A stretch of DNA of 64,000 bases from Methylobacterium sp. SyP6R (GCF_019216885.1 NZ_JAAQRC020000001.1:310001-374000); one strand, 5' to 3'; counted from the stretch's first letter, positions 16,940-25,879 are shown. Translations and numbers: made by a program. The notes: generated from the sequence alone by a model not told the origin.

Positions 16940-17142
16940 GCGGCACCCGATCGCGTTGCCATCGGACGCTGCTTTATATCTTTGATTTTTCGGAATTTTC
17001 TGCGACGAACCGGTATCCGCTCCGACGGAAACCGCGCTAAGCAGATTTCGCAAAAGTGGCCCCCGGTTTTGCGGAAAAAATCTGCGATAAAATAAGGATC
17101 TAAGCGGACGAAGCGTTGGCCTGCCAACGCAAGTCTGCTTAG
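16940..17142 (-). repeat. two adjoining copies of dispersed repeat R4
   Basis: The stretch 16945-17030 is the reverse complement of the element at 45306-45400 (GACGAACCGG, TCGCGTTGCCATCGGA). The stretch 17039-17142 starts TAAGCAGATTTCGC and ends CAAGTCTGCTTA, an inverted end. It resembles 22617-22735 and the short piece at 47171-47212. It lies between convergent genes. Confidence 0.7.
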
Positions 17143-18203
17143 CCCTCCGCCCGCGCCACCGCCACCGTGCCGCCCTCGACCAGGGTGAAGACGATGCCGG
17201 CCTTGCGCAGGGCCGCCAGGACGTGGGGGCGCGAGCGCGAGGCCGCTCCCTCGGATTCCTCCTCCAGGCGCCGTACGGTGGAGAGCGAGACGCCGCTCTC
17301 CCGGGCGAGGTCGTTCAGGGTCCAGTCGAGGAGGCCGCGGGCCGCCCGCAGGTGGCAGCCCTTGATCGCCGGCTCGGCCCGCGGCGAGGGGCGTTCCGGC
17401 ACCATATCCGCCTCGGTCTCCAGTGGGGTGACCACGACGGTCCAGCAGATCGGATCGGCGGGGGCATCGCGCAAGGCATCGTCACGCAAGGGCACCATCG
17501 TCATCCGGAACGGTGCGGCCGCGCCATCGGCCAGGCGCAGCGTCGGCGTGATGCTGAACGGCCGCCCCCCTGCTGCAAGGCGGGGCAATTCGTCGCGCCA
17601 GCGCGGCCGTTCCTCCGGCACGATCGGCCCGAGCCAGTCCGCCCGCACCTCCTCGCGGCGCAAGCCCACGAGGGCCAGGAAGTCGGGGCCGTACTCGGTC
17701 GGCGGCAGGGTCGGCTCGGTATGGATGAAGACCTGCGCCTGCTGCGCCAGGCTGGACCGCCGCTGCTGCTCCAGGCGGTGCAGGTCGGCCAGGCGTTCGC
17801 GGTCGGTCACGTCGAGGAGCACGCCGGTCGCCGCGAGCGGGCGCCCCTCTGGGCTGAAGAAGACCTCGCCGCGGCTCACCACCGTGCGCGCCGTCCCGTC
17901 CGGCCGGATCAGCCGGACCGTGTGGCTGCCGAGGATGCCGGCCTGGACGATCTGGGCCGCATCCTCGAGCACGTCGCGATCGGCCGGGTGGACGAGGCCG
18001 AGCAGCCGCTCGTAGCTCGCCGGCTCGCCCTCCGGCAGCCCGGCCAGGCGGTAGAGCCCGGACGACCACACCTGCCGGCCGGAGACGAAGTCCCAGCGCC
18101 ACGCGCCGGTGAGGCCGAACGCCTCGATCAGCCGCATGAACTCGCGGGACGACAGGTCCGCCGACCGAAGGGCCGCGTGCGGGTCCGGAGCGCGCGGGGT
18201 CAT
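17139..18203 (-). CDS. PAS-domain regulator with C-terminal helix-turn-helix
   Basis: This 354-residue protein has a PAS fold at about 20-130 (GLTGAWRWDFVSGRQVWSSG, GLVHPADRDVLEDA, GVLLDVTDRERL). A second, weaker sensor-like region follows (FLALVGLRREEVRADWLGP). An HTH of the XRE kind closes the protein (GLLDWTLNDLARESGVSLST, VRRLEEES). It lacks a kinase, GGDEF or receiver domain, so it is best seen as a one-component sensor-regulator. The start was placed at 18203 because the upstream extension is Pro/Gly-rich and leaves the fold. The signal and target are unknown. Confidence 0.78.
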   Translation of the reverse strand: MTPRAPDPHAALRSADLSSREFMRLIEAFGLTGAWRWDFVSGRQVWSSGLYRLAGLPEGEPASYERLLGLVHPADRDVLEDAAQIVQAGILGSHTVRLIRPDGTARTVVSRGEVFFSPEGRPLAATGVLLDVTDRERLADLHRLEQQRRSSLAQQAQVFIHTEPTLPPTEYGPDFLALVGLRREEVRADWLGPIVPEERPRWRDELPRLAAGGRPFSITPTLRLADGAAAPFRMTMVPLRDDALRDAPADPICWTVVVTPLETEADMVPERPSPRAEPAIKGCHLRAARGLLDWTLNDLARESGVSLSTVRRLEEESEGAASRSRPHVLAALRKAGIVFTLVEGGTVAVARAEG

Positions 18204-18747
18204 CGGGGGCCGACCCGTGCCGGGTCCCGGCCCCGCCGACCCGGCGCGAGGCTCCGGCTCAGGCCGAGCCCCGCCCGCGCCACAGGCGTGCGAAGTCCAC
18301 TCTTCAAGGCAAATCTTCCTAATATTCAGCAAGTGCGCTCGGCTGCGGCCAGGCGAATACACCGTAGCACCATTCGATTGTACGCCAAACAATCACGCCA
18401 TTTCAACCTCGCGCGGGCGAGTGCGGCATCTGACACGCTTGTGCGATAACGATGCCTCGCCGCCGCCGGTTGCGTCGCCGGGGCCGGTCTCCGTCGTGTC
18501 CGGGCCGGGGATCGGCGGGCGGCCCGAGGGCAACCGGACGGCCCGGATGCGTCACGACGCTGCACCGGATCGTCGGCGCGACAGGGAACAAAATAAAATT
18601 TCTCCCTTGGGGCTTTGAGACAGAAAACATCTTCTCTTCTGTCGTGAAAAATAGAAAACCACATCTATTGCTGCGAAGCCTGCGCACGACCTATCTACAG
18701 TCTCGACGGCTCCGATCCGCGGAGCCGTGCGTCATCCGGATTCGACC
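18204..18747. other. gene-free divergent region
   Basis: These 540 bp separate the PAS regulator from a small membrane-protein gene. Two AT-rich patches stand out, about 18355-18400 (CGATTGTACGCCAAACAATC) and about 18590-18660 (AAATAAAATTTCTCCC). They are probably promoter regions. No gene with recognisable features was found. Confidence 0.5.
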
Positions 18748-19017
18748 ATGCGTCCTGCCATCTTCGATCCGTTCGGCGAGCGCCTGGACCTTCAGGCCGG
18801 GTGCGCCGCGCCGCGCCGCCGGCCGGTCCGGACCCGGCGGATCGTCGGCGCCGTGCTGTTCTGGGCCCTGGCGGCCGGGCTGATCACCGCCCGCTGCGCC
18901 TTCTTCGATCCCAGCACCGCCTTCGGGCCCGACGCCCCGGCCCGTGTCGCCTCGACCCAAGCGACCGAACTGGCCTCGACCCAATCCGCCCCGGACCAGG
19001 CACCGGTCCTGCGCTGA
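18748..19017 (+). CDS. small single-pass membrane protein, hypothetical
   Basis: The 89-residue frame begins [18 protein letters not shown] and has a positively charged stretch ([10 protein letters not shown]). One hydrophobic segment follows ([17 protein letters not shown], about residues 32-48), then a short Ala/Thr/Pro-rich tail. A type II or N-in membrane anchor is predicted. A GTG start seven codons earlier is possible. No family is recognised. It precedes a tandem repeat and msrA on the same strand. Confidence 0.5.
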   Translation: MRPAIFDPFGERLDLQAGCAAPRRRPVRTRRIVGAVLFWALAAGLITARCAFFDPSTAFGPDAPARVASTQATELASTQSAPDQAPVLR

Positions 19018-19030
19018 AGCGGCGCTCCTC

Positions 19031-19080
19031 AGGCAGGTACTCTTCAGGCAAGGTACTCTTCAGGCAAGGTACTCTTCAGG
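19031..19080 (+). repeat. 16-bp tandem repeat, three units
   Basis: Units of AGGCAAGGTACTCTTC repeat three times head to tail. The first unit lacks one A, and a partial AGG follows. It lies in the short gap between the small membrane protein gene and msrA. Confidence 0.9.
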
Positions 19081-19169
19081 AACGAGGCTCGGCACCCCAC
19101 ATCAGTCGCGATCAGAGGCGCCTCGCCTCCGGAGCCGAGAGGCTCCGTTCCGAACACCGGAGCGACCCG

Positions 19170-19829
19170 ATGCTGTTCTTCCGCAAGCGCGCCGAGATGC
19201 CGGCCCCCGACCAGATTCTGCCGGGGCGGCCCATGCCCCTGCCGACGGCGGAGCGGCACTTCGTCAACGGCCATCCCCTCAAGGGCCCCTATCCCGACGG
19301 AGTCGAGACGGTCGTGTTCGGCCTCGGTTGCTTCTGGGGCGCGGAGCGCAAGTTCTGGCAACTCGGCGACGGCGTCTTCGTCACGGCGGTGGGCTATGCC
19401 GCCGGCACCACGCCGAACCCGACCTACGAGGAAGTCTGTTCCGGGCTGACCGGGCACAACGAGGTCGTGCTGGTCGCCTACGACCCGGCGGTAATGCCGC
19501 TCGCAGCCCTGCTCAAGACCTTCTGGGAGAGCCACGACCCGACCCAGGGCTTCCGCCAGGGCAACGATGTCGGCACGCAGTACCGTTCGGGCATCTACCT
19601 GCCCGACGAGGCCCGCCGGGCCGAGGCCGAGACGTCCCGCGATGCCTACGCCGCCGCCCTGAAGGCGCAGAGCTACGGACCGATCACCACGGAAATCCGC
19701 GACGCCGGCCCGTTCTACTTCGCCGAGGCATATCACCAGCAATACCTGGCGAAGAATCCGGGCGGCTATTGCGGCTTGGGCGGCACCGGCGTGTCCTGCC
19801 CGATCGGGGTCGGCGTCGCGGCCGAGTGA
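19170..19829 (+). CDS. msrA: peptide-methionine (S)-S-oxide reductase MsrA
   Basis: The 219-residue protein contains the catalytic [13 protein letters not shown] motif. It also has [27 protein letters not shown] and [25 protein letters not shown], with the resolving Cys residues near the C-terminus. It reduces the S-epimer of methionine sulfoxide in proteins, with thioredoxin as reductant. The ATG at 19170 gives the family's long-form N-terminus ([19 protein letters not shown]). Upstream reading frame has no homology and runs through the tandem repeat. It converges on mepA. Confidence 0.97.
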   Translation: MLFFRKRAEMPAPDQILPGRPMPLPTAERHFVNGHPLKGPYPDGVETVVFGLGCFWGAERKFWQLGDGVFVTAVGYAAGTTPNPTYEEVCSGLTGHNEVVLVAYDPAVMPLAALLKTFWESHDPTQGFRQGNDVGTQYRSGIYLPDEARRAEAETSRDAYAAALKAQSYGPITTEIRDAGPFYFAEAYHQQYLAKNPGGYCGLGGTGVSCPIGVGVAAE

Positions 19830-19836
19830 GCGACCC

Positions 19837-19858
19837 GGGACCGGCCGAGGCCGGTCCC
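19837..19858. terminator. possible bidirectional hairpin between msrA and mepA
   Basis: GGGACCGGCC (19837-19846) pairs perfectly with GGCCGGTCCC (19849-19858) between two convergent genes. A T-tract is absent, so rho-independent function is uncertain. Confidence 0.45.
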
Positions 19859-19872
19859 GTCCCGTCCCGTCG

Positions 19873-20808
19873 TTACCGCGCCTTCAGCACCGTACGGCAG
19901 GCATCCGGCAGCCCCGCCAGGGTCATCGGCGGGCGCGGCTTGCCGGGCGGGCGGGGCTTGGGGTTCAGCACCGCGTCGGAGAACCAGTAATCGAGCTCCG
20001 AGCCGCAGCCGTCGCCGGAGGGCGGCGGGTCCTGGTCGTGGCAGGCCGAATCGCCCGCCGGGCATTCGAGCCGGATGTGGAAGTGGTAGTTGTGGCCGTA
20101 GATCGGCCGCACCTTGGTGAGCCAGCCCCGGTCCGACCCCGCCTCGCGGCACAGGGCCTTCTTGATCGCCGGATTGACGAAGATCCGCGCCACCTCGGGC
20201 TCGCGCGACACCATCTTGATCAGCCGCAGGTGCTCCGGCAGCCAGACCTCTGGGTCGATGTCGCGCCGGTCCGGCCGCACCACGTTGGTGGCCGACATCT
20301 CCTCGCGCTCGGCCCGCGTCAGGCGCCTGTCCGGCATCGGGGTCAGCCAGATGTCGGCGTCGAGGCCGAGCTGGTGCGAGGCGTGGCCGGTCAGCATCGG
20401 CCCGCCCCGGGGCTGGGACATGTCGCCGACGAGCAGCCCCGGCCAGCCCGCCTTGCGCGGCGCCTCCGCGGCGACCTTCTCCAGGAAGGCGACGAGCCGG
20501 GGATGGCCCCAGTTCCGGTTGCGCGACAGGCGCATCACCTGCCAGGTCGCGCCGTCGATCGGCAGCGCCTCGGCGCCGGCCACGCAGCCCCGCGCATAGC
20601 CGCCGATCGATTGCGGCGGCAGGGCCGCCGGCGTCGTGGCGCGGCCGAACAGGGCCTTCGCCGGCGTGGACGGATCGTCCGGGTTGGCGAGCGGCGGCAG
20701 CGGCTTCGGGGTGAGGGTGCCGCGATCCTGCGCAAAGGCGGGCGCGGCGAGAGCCAGGAGAGCCGTCAGGAGGGCGGCGCGGCGGATCGGCGTGGGACGC
20801 AGGAGCAT
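19873..20808 (-). CDS. mepA: penicillin-insensitive murein endopeptidase MepA
   Basis: This 311-residue exported protein has a signal peptide (RRAALLTALLALAAPAFA). GHASHQLGLDADIWLTP and YGHNYHFHIRLEC supply the His/Asp zinc ligands of the LAS-type metallopeptidase fold. It cuts D-Ala-meso-DAP cross-links in periplasmic peptidoglycan. The start at 20808 places the signal peptide correctly. An upstream extension has no family match. The C-terminal region holds several Cys residues (DSACHDQD, GDGCGSE, DACRTV) that may form disulfides. Confidence 0.95.
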   Translation of the reverse strand: MLLRPTPIRRAALLTALLALAAPAFAQDRGTLTPKPLPPLANPDDPSTPAKALFGRATTPAALPPQSIGGYARGCVAGAEALPIDGATWQVMRLSRNRNWGHPRLVAFLEKVAAEAPRKAGWPGLLVGDMSQPRGGPMLTGHASHQLGLDADIWLTPMPDRRLTRAEREEMSATNVVRPDRRDIDPEVWLPEHLRLIKMVSREPEVARIFVNPAIKKALCREAGSDRGWLTKVRPIYGHNYHFHIRLECPAGDSACHDQDPPPSGDGCGSELDYWFSDAVLNPKPRPPGKPRPPMTLAGLPDACRTVLKAR

Positions 20809-20978
20809 GAATCGGAGGCTAGCGCTCCGATCGCCCGGTGTGAATGGCCCCGCTGCTCCGCCATTCGCCGCATCGCACGGCGCCGGAACAGGTTCCGCCG
20901 CGGAAGCGTTGCCGGAGGGCAAGGACCGCGATCCATACGGGGCCCTGACTTTCGAAACTCCGACCCGGAGGCATTCCG

Positions 20979-21392
20979 ATGACCACCGTCGCGCCGACCA
21001 TCGGCGACCGCTCCGACATGGGCAGCACCACCACCAGCGAGACCAGCAAGCTGATCGCCAGCGACCGCGTCGAGGGCACCACCGTGCGCCGTCCCAACGG
21101 CGACGGCATCGGCCGCATCGAGCGCCTGATGATCGAGAAGACCACCGGCCAGGTGGTCTACGCCGTGATGAGCTTCGGCGGCTTCCTCGGCATCGGCGAA
21201 GGCTACTACACCATCCCGTGGTCGACCCTGCGCTTCGCGCCGGAGCTGGACGCCTACGTGCTCGACCTCACCGAGGAGCAGCTCCGCGCCGCGCCGCCGG
21301 CTTCGCCGGAGGGCAACGATCCCTCCTACGACCGGAAATGGGAGGAGCACGTCCACCGCTACTTCAACGCCACGCCGTACTGGAGCATCTGA
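20979..21392 (+). CDS. PRC-barrel domain protein
   Basis: This 137-residue protein has a PRC barrel at about 22-95: LIASDRVEGTTVRRPNGDGIG, IERLMIEKTTGQVVYAVMSFGG and YTIPWSTLRFAPELDAYVLD. It ends in aromatic residues (KWEEHVHRYFNATPYW). Such stand-alone proteins are common and poorly characterised in methylobacteria and rhizobia, often stress-linked. GGAGG lies 5 bp before the ATG. It has no operon partners. Confidence 0.9.
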   Translation: MTTVAPTIGDRSDMGSTTTSETSKLIASDRVEGTTVRRPNGDGIGRIERLMIEKTTGQVVYAVMSFGGFLGIGEGYYTIPWSTLRFAPELDAYVLDLTEEQLRAAPPASPEGNDPSYDRKWEEHVHRYFNATPYWSI

Positions 21393-21412
21393 CGCATCCG
21401 GCGGAAGACGCT

Positions 21413-21823
21413 TCACGGCGCCTCCGCCGGCACGCCCGACAGGGCCCAGCGGCACAGGCTCGTCTCCTTCACGGCCAGGCAATCGTAGGCAGTGCCGCCG
21501 ATCACCACCCGCTCGGCATTGCCCTCGATCCGGTCGCGGCCGACCCGGCTGCAGCCGAGGTGATCGGCCTTCGGGTCCGCAAGCCGGGCCCTGATCGCGG
21601 CCGGGTCGCCCGCCGTCTCCGCCAGCAGGATGCGCAGGTTGGCCAAGGATCCGCAGGTCAGGACCTTCGCCGGCATGGCGGGCTTGGGCAGCGCCTTCGG
21701 CTTCTGCGCGACGGCCGGACCCATGGAGGCCGGGCTCACGAGAAGCACGAAGACCAGCAGCACGAGGACGGGGCAGGCTCCGGCCACGGTCTCGGCCAGG
21801 GTCCCGATGAACGCGCGCCTCAC
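21413..21823 (-). CDS. exported hypothetical protein with four cysteines
   Basis: This 136-residue protein has an N-terminal hydrophobic stretch (VAGACPVLVLLVFVLLVSPA), probably a signal peptide ending near AVAQ. The mature part carries four Cys (LTCGSL, HLGCSRV, YDCLAV, SLCRWAL), likely two disulfides. No family is recognised. It is 24 bp from the EVE-domain gene on the same strand. Confidence 0.7.
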   Translation of the reverse strand: MRRAFIGTLAETVAGACPVLVLLVFVLLVSPASMGPAVAQKPKALPKPAMPAKVLTCGSLANLRILLAETAGDPAAIRARLADPKADHLGCSRVGRDRIEGNAERVVIGGTAYDCLAVKETSLCRWALSGVPAEAP

Positions 21824-21847
21824 GCGCCGCCCCTCATCGATACCCCA

Positions 21848-22261
21848 TCAGAGGCCGCCCATCCGGCGCACCAGCGCCCATTCCGCCTCGCTGACCGGCT
21901 GCACCGACAGGCGCGAATTGTTGACGAGAACCATCTCGCGCAGAGCCGGCTCGGCCTTGATCGCCTCCAGGGTGACGGGTCTGGGCAGGGCCTGGACCGC
22001 CTTCAGGTCGACCATGCCGAAGCGGCCGCTCTCGTCGGTATGGTCGGGATAATAGGTGCGGATCACCGCCACGATGCCGACCACCGCCTTGCCCTCGTTC
22101 GAGTGATAGAAGAAGCCCTGCTCGCCGAGCCGCATCGCTTCGAGGTTCTTGCGGGCGACGTGGTTGCGCACCCCGTTCCAGTACGTCCCCGCCTCCCCGG
22201 CCGCGACCTGGTCGTCCCACGACCAGACCGAGGGCTCGGATTTGTAGAGCCAGTACGCCAT
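21848..22261 (-). CDS. EVE domain-containing protein
   Basis: This 137-residue protein begins MAYWLYKSEPSVWSWDDQ and contains TYWNGVRNHVARKNLEAM, GFFYHSNEGKAVVGIVAVI and LVNNSRLSVQPVSEAEW. These are the conserved parts of the EVE (PUA-like) fold, thought to bind modified bases in nucleic acid. The start at 22261 was chosen because the open frame upstream is only repeat R3 read through (47 residues unrelated to EVE). Repeat R3 therefore lies 18 bp before the start codon and must contain or replace its promoter. Confidence 0.92.
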   Translation of the reverse strand: MAYWLYKSEPSVWSWDDQVAAGEAGTYWNGVRNHVARKNLEAMRLGEQGFFYHSNEGKAVVGIVAVIRTYYPDHTDESGRFGMVDLKAVQALPRPVTLEAIKAEPALREMVLVNNSRLSVQPVSEAEWALVRRMGGL

Positions 22262-22279
22262 CCCGTTCTCGTCCCTCTC

Positions 22280-22381
22280 ATACGGTTTCCGGATTGATCG
22301 CGTCGCGATGCGGAAACCGGCTTCGCTCAGGCGCCGCACGGGCTGGTGATACGGCGTCCGGAAGGAATCTTCCGGACGCCG
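22280..22381 (+). repeat. dispersed repeat R3, full copy
   Basis: It begins ATACGGTTTCCGGATTGATC and ends near CTTCCGGACGCC. It contains CGGCTTCGCTCAGGCGCCGC and GGGCTGGTGATACGG. It closely matches 63411-63514. The ends are partly inverted (GGTTTCCGGA at the left, TCCGGACGCC at the right). Confidence 0.85.
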
Positions 22382-22616
22382 ATCACACGATCGCGCCCCC
22401 ATCGCCCGATCCGGGGGGGGAGTCCAGGGGGGACGGACTGGACCGTCCTGCGGTCACCTGACCCAGGGTTCGCTCGAAACGAGAGCACCCGCGCGACGAT
22501 GAGGATCGTGGGGCCGGCAGCAAAGGGCGTGAGCGCCCGATGCCCGGGTGCGGAGGACCCGGCGGGCCTTGCGGCTGTTCTCGACCTCGCCATGGCCGGG
22601 CCGCGGATGGCGTGCC

Positions 22617-22735
22617 TTGAGCAGATTTCGCGAAAGTGGCCGCCGGTTTTGCGATAACAATCGGCGACAACACAAGGATCTCGGCGGGCGAAGCGCCGGT
22701 CCGCCAACGCAAGGCCGCTTCGTGCCGGCCTCGGC
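22617..22735 (+). repeat. dispersed repeat R4 copy
   Basis: GAGCAGATTTCGCGAAAGTG, CCGGTTTTGCGATAAC, CAAGGATCTCGGCGGGCGAAG and CGCCAACGCAAG follow the same order as 17039-17142. The rest of the 22262-22821 gap (about 22382-22616 and 22736-22821) holds no gene. Confidence 0.75.
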
Positions 22736-22755
22736 GGAGCAAGGGGAAACGGCCG

Positions 22756-22771
22756 CGTTTCCCGTGAAACA
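22756..22771. promoter_or_regulatory. degenerate parS-like site
   Basis: CGTTTCCCGTGAAACA matches the parS core GTTTCACGTGAAAC at 13 of 14 positions, with one central change. It is about 10 kb from parB. Binding is not certain. Confidence 0.4.
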
Positions 22772-22784
22772 CTTTTCCGACGAC

Positions 22785-22810
22785 GCGCGGGCCGGGGAGA
22801 CGGCCCGCGC
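22785..22810 (-). terminator. possible secB terminator hairpin
   Basis: GCGCGGGCCG (22785-22794) pairs with CGGCCCGCGC (22801-22810) around a 6-nt loop, 12 bp beyond the secB stop. No T-run follows on the minus strand, so support is moderate. Confidence 0.4.
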
Positions 22811-22821
22811 GCGTGCCGGCG

Positions 22822-23319
22822 TTACGCGTTGCCGCCCTGCATCTGGGCCTCGGCGGCCTTCTGGCGGTAGAGGCCGACGAAATCGATCGGGTCGATGTAG
22901 AGCGGCGGGAAGCCGCCGTTGCGGACCGCGTCGGCGATGATCTGGCGGGCGAACGGGAACAGCAGCCGCGGGCACTCGATCATGACCGCCGGGTGCATCT
23001 GGTCCTGCGGGATGTTGCGCAGGCGGAAGATCCCCGAATAGGTCAGCTCGAAGGCGAACAGCACCTCGGCGCCGATCTTGGCATCGCCCTCGAGGCGCAG
23101 GTCGACCTCGAAATCCTCCTCGGCGAGCTGCCGGGCGTTGACGTTGACCTGGATGTTGATCTGCGGGCCCTGCTGCTGCGGCTGCAGCGAGCGCGGCGCG
23201 TTCGGGTTCTCGAAGGAGAGGTCCTTGGCGTACTGGGCCAGGGCGTTGAGGGTCGGCGTGACATCGTCGGGCTGCGCCGCGGCGCCGCCGTTACCGTTCG
23301 GGACCGGGGAATCGGCCAT
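22822..23319 (-). CDS. secB: protein-export chaperone SecB
   Basis: This 165-residue protein contains [62 protein letters not shown] and [19 protein letters not shown], which span the whole SecB family. SecB keeps preproteins unfolded and hands them to SecA. The start at 23319 is preceded by AAGGAACC. It is divergent from a Tim44-like gene, an arrangement conserved near the origin in many alphaproteobacteria. Confidence 0.97.
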   Translation of the reverse strand: MADSPVPNGNGGAAAQPDDVTPTLNALAQYAKDLSFENPNAPRSLQPQQQGPQINIQVNVNARQLAEEDFEVDLRLEGDAKIGAEVLFAFELTYSGIFRLRNIPQDQMHPAVMIECPRLLFPFARQIIADAVRNGGFPPLYIDPIDFVGLYRQKAAEAQMQGGNA

Positions 23320-23782
23320 GGCGGAGGGTTCCTTCGAGGGCTGGACGTAAACGACGGGCCGGCGCGCGCTGGCGCGAAAAACGGCGCGCGCGACGGCGGC
23401 GTTGCGGCTATCATGCCCGCAACGCGTGAACAAGCAGAGGCGCCGATCATCCTTCCCGCGTCATGGCTCTCCGCCTCCTCGTGCCGACGGCCGGCCTTCC
23501 GTCCAGGACGACGCAGCAGGGGCCTCGGCGGCGGCGACATCCAGGGCGACGACCTCCTCCGGGCGACGACCTCTGCGGCACGAACGCCGCCTCCTCGCGC
23601 GCGGGCGCCTGGATACCGCGAGGCCCCGGCCCCATATCCGTCGAATGGCCTGCGACGCGGCGCCGGCCGGACGCTTGCCTTGCCCCGGTCCCGGTGCCAA
23701 AGCCGACGATGTCGCAAGCTGTGCCGAGGCGGTCAGGGATGCTCGGCGTGAAGCCGCCAAGGAAGCCGTCAAGAACGGATCG

Positions 23783-24517
23783 ATGAACGGATCGATGATG
23801 CAGGACTCCCTCGACCTTACGACCCTCATCTTCCTCGGGCTTGCGGTCTTCGTGATCTGGAAGCTGCGCTCGGTCCTCGGCCAGAAGACCGGGAGCGAAC
23901 GGCCGCCCTTCAACCCGCTGGCCCGGCGCGAGGAGCCGCCGGCCGCCCCCCGCGACGGCGACAACGTCGTGCGGCTGCCCGGCGCTGGCCCGGAGCGCGG
24001 CGGCGCCGCGCCGGTGGCGACCGCGGTGCCGCGCAACTGGAAGGGCGTGGTCGAGCCGAACTCGCCCGCCGCCCGCGGCCTCGACCTGATCCTCCAGCAG
24101 GAGCCGAACTTCGACCCCCGCGCCTTCACCGACGGCGCCAAGACCGCCTACGAGACCATCGTGACGGCCTTCGCCAAGGGCGACCGCAAGACCCTCAAGA
24201 CCCTGCTCTCGCGCGAGGTCGCGGACGGGTTCGAGCGGGCGATCCAGGGCCGCGAGCGCGCCGGCCAGACCGTCGAGACCACCTTCGTGTCGATCGACCG
24301 GGCCGAGATCGTCGGGGTCGACGTGCGCAACCGCGTGGCTCAGGTCACCGTGCGCTACCTCTCGAAGCTGATCACCGCCACCCGCGGCCCGCAAGGCCAG
24401 GTCGTCGACGGCAGCCCCGAGAAGGTCGTCGACGTGACCGACGTCTGGACCTTCGCCCGCACGCTGGGCAGCCGCGATCCGAACTGGCAGCTCGTCGCCA
24501 CCGAAGCCGGACAGTGA
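23783..24517 (+). CDS. Tim44/TimA-family membrane-anchored adaptor protein
   Basis: This 244-residue protein has one N-terminal membrane segment (LTTLIFLGLAVFVIWKLRSVLG), a Pro/Arg linker, and a Tim44-like domain from about residue 95. The domain includes RGLDLILQQEPNFDPRAFTDGA, IVTAFAKGDRKTLKTLLS and VTDVWTFARTLGSRDPNWQL. The bacterial members are inner-membrane proteins of uncertain function. Three in-frame ATGs (23783, 23795, 23798) are possible starts. Position between secB and mltA matches the conserved alphaproteobacterial order. Confidence 0.88.
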   Translation: MNGSMMQDSLDLTTLIFLGLAVFVIWKLRSVLGQKTGSERPPFNPLARREEPPAAPRDGDNVVRLPGAGPERGGAAPVATAVPRNWKGVVEPNSPAARGLDLILQQEPNFDPRAFTDGAKTAYETIVTAFAKGDRKTLKTLLSREVADGFERAIQGRERAGQTVETTFVSIDRAEIVGVDVRNRVAQVTVRYLSKLITATRGPQGQVVDGSPEKVVDVTDVWTFARTLGSRDPNWQLVATEAGQ

Positions 24518-24658
24518 GGGCCGGGTAGTCGGACGCGACCGTCCGGCGGCTTGATCGGCCGCCGGCCCTCGACGACAATGGCGCGTCGCCAGAGCCACCT
24601 CGTGCCCTAGCGACACGTTCTCGAGCACAGCATTCCGGGGCCGGAGCCCGACAAGCCC

Positions 24659-25879
24659 ATGCCGCCGGCCCTCTTCCCCCGATTCGCCGCTCGTCCCGCC
24701 GTCCTCTTCCTCGCCGCTCTCCTCATCGGCGGCGCCGATGGTGCGAAATCCGCCCCCTTGCGGGTCGGCGAGGCCCTGCTCGATCCCGTTCCCTTCAGCG
24801 CCTTGCCGGGCTTTTCCGGCGACGACCTCGCGGCCGCCCTCGCGACCTTCCGGGCGACCTGCGCGGCCCAAGCCGGTCCGGTCCTCGCCGAGGCGGCGCC
24901 GGGCGCGCCGGGCCAGGATCTCGCACGCCCTTGCGCCGCCGCCGCCGGCGTGCCGCCCGGGGGCGCGAAGGACTTCTTCCAGCAGTTCTTCTCCGCCTAT
25001 CGCGTCCTGCGGCCGAACCACGACGCCGCGGCGGAGCGCGAGGCCGGCTTCCTCACCGGCTATTTCGAGCCCGAGCTTGCCGGCTCGCCGGTGCAGACCC
25101 CGGACTTCACCGTGCCGGCGCTCGCACGCCCCGACGACCTGGTCTCGCTCGAGCCCGGCGAGACCCGGCCCGGCCTCGATCCCACCTTGCGCGCCGCGCG
25201 CCGCGACGGCGACGCCTTCCGGCCCTATCCGGACCGGGCGGCGATCGAGGATGGGGCGCTCGGGCCCGGCGCCCGGCCGCTGCTCTGGCTGCGCGACGCC
25301 GTCGACCTCCTGGTGCTGCAGGTCCAGGGCTCCGGCCGGGTGCGCCTGCCCGACGGCCGTTCGTTGCGCCTGGCCTATGACGGCCGCAACGGCCGGCCCT
25401 ACACTTCGGTCGCCCGCCTCATCGTCACCGGCGGCCACCTGCCGCTCGAAGGCCTGACGCTCGCCCGCTGGACCGGCTGGCTGCGCGACAACCCAGGCCT
25501 CGCCCGCGACCTGATCCGCCGCAATGCCTCCTACATCTTCTTCCGCATCGACGACGGGGTCCCGGAGGGCGCCGGCCCGCGCGGCGGGGCCGGGGTGCCG
25601 CTGACCGCCGGACGCAGCCTCGCGGTCGACGCCACCCTGTGGCGCTACGGGCTGCCGTTCTGGCTCGACGGGTCGCTGCCGGACCCGGAGGGCGGCACCG
25701 CGCCGTTGCGTCGCCTCGTGGTGGCGCAGGATACCGGCTCGGCGATTCTGGGCCCGGCTCGCGGCGATCTCTATCTCGGCACCGGGGCCCGGGCCGGTGC
25801 GGTCGCCGGCCTGCTGCGCGATCCCGCGCGCTTCGTGGTGCTGCTGCCGAAGCAGAATCCCGCGGGAGGCGCGCCGTGA
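24659..25879 (+). CDS. mltA: membrane-bound lytic murein transglycosylase A (MltA)
   Basis: The 406-residue protein begins with a signal segment (RPAVLFLAALLIGGADG). It then shows MltA landmarks: FLTGYFEPELAGS, LLWLRDAVDLLVLQVQGSGRV, LAYDGRNGRPYTSVARLI and LAVDATLWRYGLPFWLD, ending in 3D-domain residues VAQDTGSAILGPARGDLYLG with the catalytic Asp. It cleaves peptidoglycan glycan strands to 1,6-anhydro products. Its stop overlaps the GTG of the Smr gene by 4 bp. Confidence 0.96.
   Translation: MPPALFPRFAARPAVLFLAALLIGGADGAKSAPLRVGEALLDPVPFSALPGFSGDDLAAALATFRATCAAQAGPVLAEAAPGAPGQDLARPCAAAAGVPPGGAKDFFQQFFSAYRVLRPNHDAAAEREAGFLTGYFEPELAGSPVQTPDFTVPALARPDDLVSLEPGETRPGLDPTLRAARRDGDAFRPYPDRAAIEDGALGPGARPLLWLRDAVDLLVLQVQGSGRVRLPDGRSLRLAYDGRNGRPYTSVARLIVTGGHLPLEGLTLARWTGWLRDNPGLARDLIRRNASYIFFRIDDGVPEGAGPRGGAGVPLTAGRSLAVDATLWRYGLPFWLDGSLPDPEGGTAPLRRLVVAQDTGSAILGPARGDLYLGTGARAGAVAGLLRDPARFVVLLPKQNPAGGAP

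Noticed and set aside
18560..18720. AT-rich stretch considered as a small RNA
   Set aside because: No terminator stem or conserved shape could be identified; it is listed only as a gene-free region.
19031..19080. CRISPR-like repeat
   Set aside because: Units are contiguous without spacers and only three in number, so it is a tandem repeat.
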